From assembly GCA_016200915.1 (NCBI GenBank), contig JACQDV010000008.1, positions 124,001 through 188,000 of the forward strand: a DNA stretch of 64,000 nt. Reading direction: 5' to 3'. Positions 1 to 7,866 of the stretch are shown piece after piece. Below the pieces are notes generated by a model. That model saw only the letters and a program-made list of their open reading frames with translations. It was not told the origin of the DNA and made no database searches. A program made the position numbers and the translations under genes. This DNA is from Sphingobacteriales bacterium. Its GTDB lineage: Bacteria; Bacteroidota; Bacteroidia; Chitinophagales; Chitinophagaceae. The first letter of the stretch is position 1. Every line of letters begins with the position of its first letter.

Positions 1-2
1 TT

Positions 3-731
3 CATTTTTTTAACGACATGAATGAATGGAATGGTATGGATAAAGCTGGTCATGTGTGGACAGCATATCAGCTAAGTAAAGCTTCAGCACAATGCTGGGC
101 TTTTGCAGGTATGAATAAAAAAAAGTCGGTAATCTATGGCAGTGTAAGTGGACTTGCCTTTCAAAGTATCATTGAAATACAGGATGGGTTCAGCAGTCAG
201 TGGGGATTTAGCTGGGGCGATATGACAGCCAACACTCTCGGTGCAGTAGCTTTTGCCGTTCAGGAATTAACCTGGAAGCAGCAAAATATACAAATAAAAT
301 TTAGCTACTATCCTTCAAGGTATCCTGATGATTTAGTGGAAAGAAGAAACCAGCTTTTTGGAAAAGGTTTTGCAGAAAGAATATTGAAAGATTATAATTC
401 ACAAACTTACTGGCTAAGTATTAATCTTAAAACGGTAACCGGATGGTCCGCACTGCCGGGATGGCTGAATATTGCTGCCGGATATAGTTCAAAAGGAATG
501 CTGGGGGCAGTTAACAACCGATGGACTACTGATGGTATTAATTACGACAGAACAGATATCAAACGGATAAAAATTTGGTTGCTGTCTTTCGATGCAGACC
601 TGACTAAAATCAAAACAAAATCCGGTTTGCTAAAAACAGTATTGGGTTTGTTTAATAGTATTAAAGTGCCGTTTCCTGCCCTTGAGTATAATTCGAACGG
701 AAAATTAAACATTCATGCAATGCATTTTTAG
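3..731 (+). CDS. DUF2279-like periplasmic/envelope protein, 5' end outside the window
   Basis: The reading frame is open to the left edge. In front of the first ATG (position 18) it reads H-F-F-N-D, continuing into MNEWNGMDKAGHVWTAY, which resembles the conserved core of DUF2279 (YfiM-like predicted lipoproteins). The true start and any signal peptide therefore lie upstream of this window, and the ATG at 18 is internal. The rest has small hydrophobic stretches and a Gly/Trp-rich part (around SQWGFSWGDMTANTLG) typical of the family, followed by a less conserved C-terminal half. Molecular function is unknown; an envelope location is inferred from the family. The next gene starts 47 bp downstream on the same strand. 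Confidence 0.6.
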   Translation, partial: HFFNDMNEWNGMDKAGHVWTAYQLSKASAQCWAFAGMNKKKSVIYGSVSGLAFQSIIEIQDGFSSQWGFSWGDMTANTLGAVAFAVQELTWKQQNIQIKFSYYPSRYPDDLVERRNQLFGKGFAERILKDYNSQTYWLSINLKTVTGWSALPGWLNIAAGYSSKGMLGAVNNRWTTDGINYDRTDIKRIKIWLLSFDADLTKIKTKSGLLKTVLGLFNSIKVPFPALEYNSNGKLNIHAMHF

Positions 732-778
732 CTGGGCAAGTAAAAAGAACAACAAAAGTTAATTCAAATCTCACTATT

Positions 779-1642
779 ATGAAATGGACAGGAAGAAGAG
801 AAAGTTCAAATGTTGATGACCGCCGGGGTTTATCCGGCGGAAAAATTGCTGCAGGTGGTGGTGTGGCAGGTATTGTAATTTATCTGCTTTATACTTTACT
901 AAGCGGTAATAATATTGACCCGTCGCAAATTCAACAGCAACTTTCTGAGCAAACAAACCAGTCATCGCAATTATCTCCCAAAGAACAAAAGGCTGATGAT
1001 GAAAGGGCATCCTTTGTAAAAGTGGTGCTGGCAGAAACAGAAGATGTATGGAATAAAATATTTTCCGAAAAAGGCCAACAGTACACAGAACCTGCACTAG
1101 TATTGTTTCGGGGTGCAGTCCAATCAGCCTGTGGTAATGCAAGTTCCGCATCCGGGCCTTTCTATTGCCCCGGAGATAGCAAATTATATATAGACCTCTC
1201 TTTTTATCAGGACTTGCAATATAAACTCAATGCACCCGGCGATTTTCCGATGGCCTATGTAGTGGCACATGAAGTGGGGCATCATATACAAAACCTGATG
1301 GGCACAGCAGATAAAGTAAACAGGCTGCGTCAGCAGTTAAGCGAAACCGAATTCAACAAATATTCAGTAATGATGGAACTGCAGGCAGATTTCTATGCCG
1401 GTGTTTGGGCACATCATGCACAAAAAATGAAAGACATTTTAGATGCAGATGATATTGATGAAGCATTGAATGCCGCCAGTGCCATAGGAGATGACAGATT
1501 GCAGAAGCAGGCAACCGGGCAGGTAATGCCGGATGCTTTTACACATGGCACATCTGCACAGCGGATGTATTGGTTTAAGAAGGGATATGAGACGGGGGAT
1601 ATAAAGCAGGGAGATACATTTAATTCCCCTGAACTGCAATAA
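779..1642 (+). CDS. ypfJ: neutral zinc metallopeptidase, YpfJ/KPN_02809 family
   Basis: A 287-residue protein with the family layout. An N-terminal stretch MKWTGRRESSNVDDRRG leads into a Gly-rich segment and one transmembrane helix (roughly residues 27-41), followed by a Gln/Ser-rich linker and the catalytic domain. The zinc-binding motif HEVGHH has H164, E165 and H168, and the downstream ELQADFYAGVW is the usual third-ligand region. It should be an inner-membrane-anchored peptidase with its active domain outside the cytoplasm; the substrate is unknown. Length and order match PF04228 proteins, so the family call is secure but the physiological role is not. Confidence 0.88.
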   Translation: MKWTGRRESSNVDDRRGLSGGKIAAGGGVAGIVIYLLYTLLSGNNIDPSQIQQQLSEQTNQSSQLSPKEQKADDERASFVKVVLAETEDVWNKIFSEKGQQYTEPALVLFRGAVQSACGNASSASGPFYCPGDSKLYIDLSFYQDLQYKLNAPGDFPMAYVVAHEVGHHIQNLMGTADKVNRLRQQLSETEFNKYSVMMELQADFYAGVWAHHAQKMKDILDADDIDEALNAASAIGDDRLQKQATGQVMPDAFTHGTSAQRMYWFKKGYETGDIKQGDTFNSPELQ

Positions 1643-1685
1643 ATGCTGAATGAAGAGTAAGTGAATTGAAGATAAACTTAAAATT

Positions 1686-2078
1686 ATGTTGCAAATACTG
1701 GCTACAACTCAGAAAAATATCATCGCCACCAGGGCTAACGATATTCTGGGAATAAGTGATTACGAAAAAATCCATCCGCTTATTCATAACATTATTGGAG
1801 AAGGCAAAAAAGTAAAATGGTATTTCGAAATGGATGACTGCCTGATTTCAAACTCAGTTGGATTTTGGGAAGATGGGATAATAGAATTGAACTATGGGAA
1901 AATGAAATTCACTCATTCGGAAGATATAGAAAGGATTGCCATAGTGGGAGCGATGAAGTGGAGAGATTGGATGCAATCAGTTATGAAGCCTTTTAGCGAG
2001 GCAACCATCAGGTATTTTAGTTTGGCCGAAAAAGAACAAGCTATGGAATGGATTATAAATCAGGAAGAGGTTGTCTGA
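1686..2078 (+). CDS. SpoIIAA-like (STAS-type) protein
   Basis: A 130-residue soluble protein. The pattern of an N-terminal strand, helix with IHPLIHNIIGEGKKVKWYFEMDD, a WEDG segment and the C-terminal EKEQAMEWI is characteristic of the SpoIIAA-like/DUF3478 family (PF11964). These are small STAS-fold proteins, some lipid-binding, whose cellular role is mostly unknown. The start is at 1686, 43 bp after the metallopeptidase gene. No catalytic residues are evident. The neighbours (peptidase, bicarbonate-type transporter) do not define a function. Confidence 0.65.
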   Translation: MLQILATTQKNIIATRANDILGISDYEKIHPLIHNIIGEGKKVKWYFEMDDCLISNSVGFWEDGIIELNYGKMKFTHSEDIERIAIVGAMKWRDWMQSVMKPFSEATIRYFSLAEKEQAMEWIINQEEVV

Positions 2079-2263
2079 AATTATATGAATTGATAGTTCT
2101 CATGCCGTTAATAGAATTTATAAATGTTGAATGGATTTATTCAACAAATAAATTGAGAGAGTTATGCAAACCTGAATTATCAGAACGCAATTTTTCTTCT
2201 CTCATTCTAATTGAATTAATAAGCATTTCGATATTTATGCTTTTAGGAAAGAAGATTAAGATA

Positions 2264-2288
2264 ACGCTGCCAGTGGTTCTGGCAGCGT
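2264..2288. terminator. 9-bp perfect inverted repeat, possible transcript end
   Basis: Arms ACGCTGCCA (2264-2272) and TGGCAGCGT (2280-2288) are perfect complements with a 7-nt loop. No clean T-run follows, so this is either a weak terminator or an mRNA-stabilising hairpin. It lies between the SpoIIAA-like gene and the SulP gene, in a 288-bp stretch where no convincing gene is seen. Confidence 0.5.
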
Positions 2289-2366
2289 CTCTTAACCAGT
2301 TTTAATTAATCTGGTAAAATACTCAGATTAGGTTGTTAATTATAAAATTATTAAACGCATTTTACG

Positions 2367-4565
2367 ATGGTCATTTCAACTTCAAAATTAAAATATGATT
2401 TTCCTGCCGGGTTAGTAGTATTCTTGGTGGCACTCCCTTTATGTTTGGGAATAGCATTGGCTTCAGGGGCGCCTTTACTATCCGGAATTATTTCCGGCAT
2501 CATTGGTGGTATAGTGGTAGGTCTTTTAAGTGGGTCGCATACCAGTGTGAGCGGCCCGGCCGCCGGGCTTGCTGCCGTGGTACTGGCTTCTATTACAAAG
2601 CTGGGTAGTTTTGAATTGTTTTCGGCTGCACTCATAGTTGCAGGCATATTACAATTGGGAAGTGGTCTTTTAAAAGCCGGGTTTATAGCTAACTATGTTC
2701 CCTCGAATGTTATAAAAGGATTGTTAGCAGCCATTGGAATATTACTTATCTTAAAACAAATACCGCAAGCCTTTGGTTATGATAATAGTCACCAGGACGA
2801 TTTTGCCTTTGTACAGGCAAATGGGGAAAATACTTTTTCGCATTTGTTCAATACTTTCTTTCATGTTACACCAGGCGTCGTAATTATTAGTTTGGTTTCC
2901 ATACTTGTATTAATTTTTTGGAATAAGACACCGCTTCATAAAATTAAATTCTTCCCTGCTTCACTTTTTGTAGTGTTACTGGGTATTGGTTTAAACGAGG
3001 CGTTCCGTGTATTTATTCCGGTATTGTATCTGCAACCTGTACACCTTGTAAACATTCCTGCAACCAGTTTTTCCGACCTGTCATCGTTTTTTAGATTTCC
3101 TTCTTTGAGCGCCTTTGGAAATTTCACTGTTTGGTTAACGGCACTTACTATTGCCATTGTAGCCTCACTGGAGACCCTGTTAAACCTGGAAGCCGTTGAA
3201 AATTTAGACCCACACAAACGGCAATCATCTCCTAACCGGGAACTGGTGGCCCAGGGTGTTGGCAATATGGTAGCCGGCGTTGTTGGCGGTATTCCGGTAA
3301 CTTCTGTTATTGTTCGCAGTTCAGTTAACATTAATGCAGGTGCACAATCTAAACTGTCTGCCATTATTCATGGCATATTTTTATTGCTGGCTATTTTGTT
3401 CTTAAGCCCTTTTATCAATTTAATACCCTTTGCTTCATTGGCTGCTATATTGATTGTTACAGGTTATAAGCTTGCCAAAATATCCATCTTTAAAGAAATG
3501 TATGCCAAAGGATGGAACCAGTTGATTCCATTCGTGGTTACAATTATAGCAATCATATTTACTGACTTGCTTATCGGCATATTAATTGGTTTAGCCGTCA
3601 GCTTATTCTATCTCTTAAAAAGCAATTATAAAAATCCATTTACTATTGAAAAGGAACGGCTACATACCGGAGAAACCATACGGATAGAATTACCTAACCA
3701 GGTATCGTTTTTAAACAAAGCAAGTATAAAAGATACGCTTTGGGCTGTTCCTGAAAATACAAATGTGATTATTGATGCCAGCTATGCCGATTATATTGAT
3801 AATGATATCCTCGAAATAATTATTGATTTCAAAAATGTAATTGCGCCAGAAAAAAACATCAGGCTTAATATCATAGGCGTGAAAGAAAAATACCAGCTAT
3901 CAGACCATGTTCAATTTGTAAATGTACTTAACCGACAGGACCAGGAAAAGCTGACACCAAAGCAGGTAGTTGAACTACTAAAAAAAGGAAACGAACGGTT
4001 CAGGCAAGGCAAGTGGACCGAAAAATATTTTCGCCACCAGGTAAATGCTACTTCATCGGGGCAGTTTCCCATGGCTGTTATTGTAAGTTGTATAGATTCC
4101 AGAACATCTTCTGAAATTTTATTTGATTCCAATCTTGGCGATATAATCTCCATTCGCATTGCGGGCAATATTATTAATAAAGAAATTATTGGAAGTATAG
4201 AACTGGCGGTGAAAAAAATGGGGGTAAAACTGATTGTTGTGAAGGGGCATTCCAACTGCGGTGCCGTGGGAGCAGCCATCCATTCGGTAACTGGCGGTAA
4301 TATAGATTCAATTACACAAAAAATAAAACCCGCTGTTGATAAAGCCTGTTTACTTGATGTTCAGCTGGCCTTGGAAAACGGAAAGGCTTTTGCTGAAAAA
4401 GTGACGCATTTGAATATAGAGAATTCCATAGCCACTATTCTTGACAATAGTGATTATATAAGAGAACAAAAAAGTAAAGGAGATATAGGTCTTGTATCAG
4501 CATACTATGATACCGCCTCAGGCGAAGTTTTTTTTAATGAGATGACTAATAAAAATGAAAAATAA
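2367..4565 (+). CDS. SulP-family anion transporter fused to a beta-carbonic anhydrase
   Basis: A 732-residue fusion. Residues about 1-420 are a polytopic SulP/SLC26 transporter opening with DFPAGLVVFLVALPLCLGIA. A weakly conserved STAS-like region follows (about 440-520). The C-terminal 200 residues are a beta-class carbonic anhydrase with zinc/active-site residues in CIDSR (C575, D577, R579) and GHSNCG (H628, C631). The inferred role is bicarbonate or related anion transport coupled to CO2/HCO3- interconversion at the inner membrane. SulP-CA fusions are known; the substrate is not fixed by sequence, and sulfate is an alternative. Length and all CA ligands are intact. MgtC follows after 18 bp, suggesting cotranscription. 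Confidence 0.9.
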   Translation: MVISTSKLKYDFPAGLVVFLVALPLCLGIALASGAPLLSGIISGIIGGIVVGLLSGSHTSVSGPAAGLAAVVLASITKLGSFELFSAALIVAGILQLGSGLLKAGFIANYVPSNVIKGLLAAIGILLILKQIPQAFGYDNSHQDDFAFVQANGENTFSHLFNTFFHVTPGVVIISLVSILVLIFWNKTPLHKIKFFPASLFVVLLGIGLNEAFRVFIPVLYLQPVHLVNIPATSFSDLSSFFRFPSLSAFGNFTVWLTALTIAIVASLETLLNLEAVENLDPHKRQSSPNRELVAQGVGNMVAGVVGGIPVTSVIVRSSVNINAGAQSKLSAIIHGIFLLLAILFLSPFINLIPFASLAAILIVTGYKLAKISIFKEMYAKGWNQLIPFVVTIIAIIFTDLLIGILIGLAVSLFYLLKSNYKNPFTIEKERLHTGETIRIELPNQVSFLNKASIKDTLWAVPENTNVIIDASYADYIDNDILEIIIDFKNVIAPEKNIRLNIIGVKEKYQLSDHVQFVNVLNRQDQEKLTPKQVVELLKKGNERFRQGKWTEKYFRHQVNATSSGQFPMAVIVSCIDSRTSSEILFDSNLGDIISIRIAGNIINKEIIGSIELAVKKMGVKLIVVKGHSNCGAVGAAIHSVTGGNIDSITQKIKPAVDKACLLDVQLALENGKAFAEKVTHLNIENSIATILDNSDYIREQKSKGDIGLVSAYYDTASGEVFFNEMTNKNEK

Positions 4566-4583
4566 ATAATTAAATAGTTACTG

Positions 4584-5051
4584 ATGGATATAAAAGTTGA
4601 ATTAGTTATTGTTGCCAAACTCATTGCTTCATTCCTGCTGGGTGCTTTTATCGGTTTTGACAGAGAAAAGCATGGCCGTGATGCCGGCATAAGAACTTAT
4701 GCCGCCGTTTGCATCGGCGCTACTTTATTTACTGCGGTTGCGGCGCATCTTGTTAGCGATGTTGCTGCTGCTTCAAGGGTAATAGCCAATATTGTAACCG
4801 GCGTGGGTTTTCTTGGGGCTGGTATTATTTATCGCAACAGCAGTGCCGGAACATCGCATGGGTTAACTACAGCAGCCACTGTTTGGTGTACCGCAGCAGT
4901 TGGTGTGGCAATAGGCCTCAATATGTTTATTATTGCTATTGTTGGGGCAATTGCGTTGTATTTTTTGCTTTCGTTGCATCACCAGCATTGGTATGTAAAA
5001 TGGAAAAATAAAATGATAAGTAAACACAACGAAAAAGATAATACTGATTAA
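4584..5051 (+). CDS. MgtC/SapB family membrane protein
   Basis: A 155-residue hydrophobic protein with about four to five predicted membrane helices and the family signatures FIGFDREKHGRDAGIRTYA near the N-terminus and ANIVTGVGFLGAGII in the middle. It lacks the long cytosolic C-terminal domain of virulence-type MgtC, so it belongs to the shorter SapB-like group. MgtC proteins affect Mg2+/acid homeostasis or regulate the F-ATPase; which applies here is not visible. It sits 18 bp after the SulP-CA gene and 29 bp before a cation exporter, consistent with an ion-homeostasis operon. Confidence 0.85.
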   Translation: MDIKVELVIVAKLIASFLLGAFIGFDREKHGRDAGIRTYAAVCIGATLFTAVAAHLVSDVAAASRVIANIVTGVGFLGAGIIYRNSSAGTSHGLTTAATVWCTAAVGVAIGLNMFIIAIVGAIALYFLLSLHHQHWYVKWKNKMISKHNEKDNTD

Positions 5052-5080
5052 TTGTTAACTAAAATAGGTCTATATATTTT

Positions 5081-5980
5081 ATGTCATCGTTAAACTCAAT
5101 TTCAGCCGGGGCAAAGCATAATAAGTCTTTGAAGATAGTATTTGCTATCACGGCAACATATTTAGTAATAGAAGTGGTGGTAGGATTTATCTCCAACAGC
5201 CTTGCTTTGTTATCTGATGCGGCACACATGCTTACCGATGTAGGTGGACAGGCCCTTGCCTTGTTTGCCATCTGGATGACATCAAAGCCACGTAACAACC
5301 ACAAGACTTATGGCTATTACAGAACAGAAATCTTTTCTGCATTGATTAATGCCCTGGTGCTGATATTTATCTCCGGATTTATTTTGTATGAAGCATGGCA
5401 ACGCTTTAAAGAACCGCCTGCCGTGGCGGGCATACCGATGCTGATAGTTGCATTTTGTGGGTTAATCATTAACCTTATTGGAATGAAAATTCTGAAAGCC
5501 GGTTCACAAGAAAGCATAAATATTAAAGGAGCATTTTTAGAAGTAGTAAGTGATATGCTAAGTTCAGTAGCTGTTATCATTGCCGGGATTATTATTCTTG
5601 CCACCGGCTGGCTATATATTGACCCCATCATGAGTGCATTAATTGGATTGTTTATTTTACCAAGAACATATAACCTTTTAAAGGAGTCGGTGGATATACT
5701 GCTGGAGGGTGTTCCAAAGGATGTTGATTATGCAGCAGTAGAAAAATTTATCACCGAAAAGCCTGGCGTGGTATCCGTTCATGACTTGCATATCTGGACA
5801 CTGACATCGGGAATTAATGCATTAAGCGTACATATCATTATGGAAGCAGAGACCAAACTGTTAGAAATAAACGAGGTAACATCTGCCATTAAGGATGAGT
5901 TGGTCGCTAAATTCAAAATAACCCATACAACCATTGAAGTTCACATAGACAAGGCAGGCTACATACAAAACATTATATAG
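5081..5980 (+). CDS. czcD: CDF family cation (zinc-type) efflux protein, CzcD-like
   Basis: A 299-residue protein with six predicted membrane helices. It has a His/Asp metal site in helix II (LLSDAAHMLTDVGG), the matching site in helix V (LEVVSDMLSSVAVI) and a cytosolic C-terminal dimerisation domain (VSVHDLHIWTLTSG). These are hallmarks of CzcD/ZitB-type proton-driven exporters of Zn2+ and similar divalent metals at the inner membrane. It lies in a run of metal-related genes, with a CadA/ZntA-type ATPase 1.9 kb downstream. The gene is complete, in contrast to the deleted CDF copy near 17.5 kb. Confidence 0.9.
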   Translation: MSSLNSISAGAKHNKSLKIVFAITATYLVIEVVVGFISNSLALLSDAAHMLTDVGGQALALFAIWMTSKPRNNHKTYGYYRTEIFSALINALVLIFISGFILYEAWQRFKEPPAVAGIPMLIVAFCGLIINLIGMKILKAGSQESINIKGAFLEVVSDMLSSVAVIIAGIIILATGWLYIDPIMSALIGLFILPRTYNLLKESVDILLEGVPKDVDYAAVEKFITEKPGVVSVHDLHIWTLTSGINALSVHIIMEAETKLLEINEVTSAIKDELVAKFKITHTTIEVHIDKAGYIQNII

Positions 5981-5999
5981 GAATATAAATTCAGGCAAG

Positions 6000-6677
6000 A
6001 TGAAACGTATAAAACATGGCTTTTTCAAAAATATTAGCGGATTGAAGAAATTACTGCTCTGTATTTTGCTATCTGCTGTTCTTTATATAATCCTGATGCT
6101 GTTAAAAATAGATTCGAATAGCAGGATAATATTAGCCTGGGACACATTCTGCCTTTGTATGATTTTGCTAAGTTGGATTCTTTTTTTTATTGCAACACCG
6201 GAAGAATTATGCCTTATTGTAGAAAAGCAAGATGATGGACTTAAAGAAATCTTTATGATTGTAATCATTGCAGTTTGTTTCAGTCTTTTTGGCTCATTGC
6301 TCCTTTTAACCAGTAAGGGTGAATCATCATTTAATAAGGTATTCCATACTATTGTTTCGCTTTCACCGGTTTTACTATCATGGTTTTTGCTGCATACAAC
6401 CTTCGCCATACGGTATGCTCATTTGTACCACGACCATAACAAATTAAAAACAGGAAGTAATGTAGGTGGCATTGATTACCCGACCAAAGAGCATCCTGAT
6501 TATATAGACTTCGCCTATTTCTCTTTTGTGATTGGCATGACTTTCCAGGTTTCTGATGTACAGGTAAATTCACGGGTTATCAGGCGATTTGTTTTAATGC
6601 ATAGCTTAATTTCTTTTGTTTTTAATACGGTTATTGTAGCACTAACAATCAACACTATTGCAGGTCTTAAACAATAA
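6000..6677 (+). CDS. DUF1345 family membrane protein
   Basis: A 225-residue protein with about five predicted membrane helices. The C-terminal signature region with HTTFAIRYAHLYH, YPDYIDFAYFSFVIGMTFQ-like and the following VSDVQV is characteristic of DUF1345. Function is unknown in this family. It follows the CDF exporter by 19 bp and precedes a small ORF whose start lies 4 bp past its stop, so all are probably cotranscribed. Confidence 0.8.
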   Translation: MKRIKHGFFKNISGLKKLLLCILLSAVLYIILMLLKIDSNSRIILAWDTFCLCMILLSWILFFIATPEELCLIVEKQDDGLKEIFMIVIIAVCFSLFGSLLLLTSKGESSFNKVFHTIVSLSPVLLSWFLLHTTFAIRYAHLYHDHNKLKTGSNVGGIDYPTKEHPDYIDFAYFSFVIGMTFQVSDVQVNSRVIRRFVLMHSLISFVFNTVIVALTINTIAGLKQ

Positions 6678-6681
6678 AATT

Positions 6682-6918
6682 ATGGACGGGTTAAAATTAG
6701 ACAGGTGGCAAAAATCTTTTAATGAAGAAGTAAAAAGTTTACAGACAGAGTATGATGCTTTTCTGTTGCCAAAAAAGTTTGAGGAAACATATCAAGTAAA
6801 AATTGATGAAACAAACCAGACACTTTCTTTATGGATAGACACAGAAACATTGCCAAAGGAAATTGAGGACAAGCTATCTGAAATGTTTTTAAGAACAGAG
6901 CCGGAAGATTCAGTGTAA
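6682..6918 (+). CDS. small hypothetical protein, 78 aa
   Basis: The ATG at 6682 is preferred over the longer frame because that frame starts inside the DUF1345 gene. The product is soluble and charged (starts MDGLKLDRWQKSFNEEVKSL, ends acidic) and mostly helical by composition. No known family was recognised. Its only contextual clue is position at the end of the metal/ion operon. Confidence 0.5.
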   Translation: MDGLKLDRWQKSFNEEVKSLQTEYDAFLLPKKFEETYQVKIDETNQTLSLWIDTETLPKEIEDKLSEMFLRTEPEDSV

Positions 6919-7077
6919 ATTATTTTGTGAACTTTTTTAGAAGCAGTTCTTTTTCACTAAAAGTGTTATAGGAGAGTTAGCTAAAAACAGAGAAGAAAAA
7001 GCAGAGAAGTACCAACTAAACATTAACAAAATTAAGCGCAAGAACTATGTATTTTTACGTCCATAAAACCAATAAAA

Positions 7078-7155
7078 ATGAACAGACTCAATTGCTGGAA
7101 ATGCGTAGTGATGCTTGCATCCATTTTAGGAATGGTTTCAGCATTTACTGCATAG
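7078..7155 (+). CDS. candidate 25-aa leader or membrane peptide
   Basis: A 26-codon ORF reads MNRLNCWKC, then a hydrophobic stretch VVMLASILGMVSAFTA. Two cysteines in C-x2-C spacing precede a single hydrophobic helix. A strong Rho-independent terminator begins 22 bp after its stop, ahead of the metal-related genes. It could be a small membrane peptide, a regulatory leader peptide or chance. An overlapping 43-codon ORF from ATG 7047 in another frame is an alternative. Coding status is uncertain. Confidence 0.35.
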   Translation: MNRLNCWKCVVMLASILGMVSAFTA

Positions 7156-7176
7156 GGCTAAATAAACAATTTTTGT

Positions 7177-7217
7177 AAAGGTTGCAGATAGAAATATTTG
7201 CAGCCTTTTTTATTTTT
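7177..7217 (+). terminator. Rho-independent terminator
   Basis: Arms AAAGGTTGCA (7177-7186) and TGCAGCCTTT (7199-7208) pair with one G-U, followed by a T-rich tail to about 7217. It lies 24 bp upstream of the next start codon, so it either ends the upstream transcript or acts as an attenuator for the genes after it. The 322-bp gap between 6918 and 7241 otherwise holds only the short ORF described at 7078. Confidence 0.75.
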
Positions 7218-7240
7218 CGTATAAGGGAAAAAATACGCAG

Positions 7241-7855
7241 ATGTATAGTATCATTATAGGTAGTCTTTTAATCAGCATATTACATGCGGTGATTCCCAAT
7301 CACTGGCTGCCTGTATTGGCTATAGGTAAAAAGCAAGGATGGAACCTGGCAGAAACAAGTCGTATTACTGTGATTGCCGGCATAGCGCATGTCATTAGTA
7401 CTGTAATAATTGGAATATTGCTTGGCCTTATTGGGGGAGAATTAACAGAGCACATTGAGCATTTCACGCATATTATTGCCCCTTCTGTTTTAATCCTGGT
7501 TGGCCTTTATTTTATCAGCCAGCATTACAGGCATCATCATTTTCATTTACAAAATGAACAGCTTGAAAAGAAATCCTCCAAGTCAATAGTATGGGCATTA
7601 GTGATAGCAATGTTTCTTTCACCCTGTATGGAAATTGAGGCTTATTTTCTTTTGGCAGGAAGCAGAAGTTGGTATCTGCTGGTTGTTATTGCTGCCATGT
7701 ATTCAATTATCAGTATCACCGGAATGCTGATATGGATAAGAGTTGTATATAAGGGATTGCTGAAACTGAACTGGCATAAATGGGAACATAATGCAGGTAT
7801 TATAACCGGGTTGGTATTGATTATAACAGGTATTATATCATTTTTTATTTCATAA
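7241..7855 (+). CDS. NicO/UreH-like polytopic membrane protein, putative metal transporter
   Basis: A 204-residue protein with about six predicted membrane helices. The first helix contains HAVIPNHWLPVLAIG, resembling the HxxxPDH-type motif of NicO/RcnA and UreH-like transporters, and a His-rich cytosolic or periplasmic loop (QHYRHHHFH) lies mid-protein. SPCMEIEAYF in helix IV is another potential metal-handling motif. Immediately downstream (11 bp) is a Zn/Cd-type P-ATPase with its own His-rich N-terminus, supporting a role in transition-metal transport. Substrate and direction cannot be read from sequence. Confidence 0.6.
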   Translation: MYSIIIGSLLISILHAVIPNHWLPVLAIGKKQGWNLAETSRITVIAGIAHVISTVIIGILLGLIGGELTEHIEHFTHIIAPSVLILVGLYFISQHYRHHHFHLQNEQLEKKSSKSIVWALVIAMFLSPCMEIEAYFLLAGSRSWYLLVVIAAMYSIISITGMLIWIRVVYKGLLKLNWHKWEHNAGIITGLVLIITGIISFFIS

Positions 7856-7866
7856 AATAATTTTAT

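Noticed and set aside
2048-2305. 85-aa plus-strand ORF overlapping the SpoIIAA-like gene end
   Set aside because: It starts inside the preceding gene, its 3' part contains the 9-bp hairpin at 2264-2288, and composition shows no recognisable domain. It is treated as noncoding.
6658-6681. N-terminal extension of the 78-aa ORF to 6658
   Set aside because: It would start inside the DUF1345 coding region; the ATG at 6682 right after that gene's stop is the simpler start.
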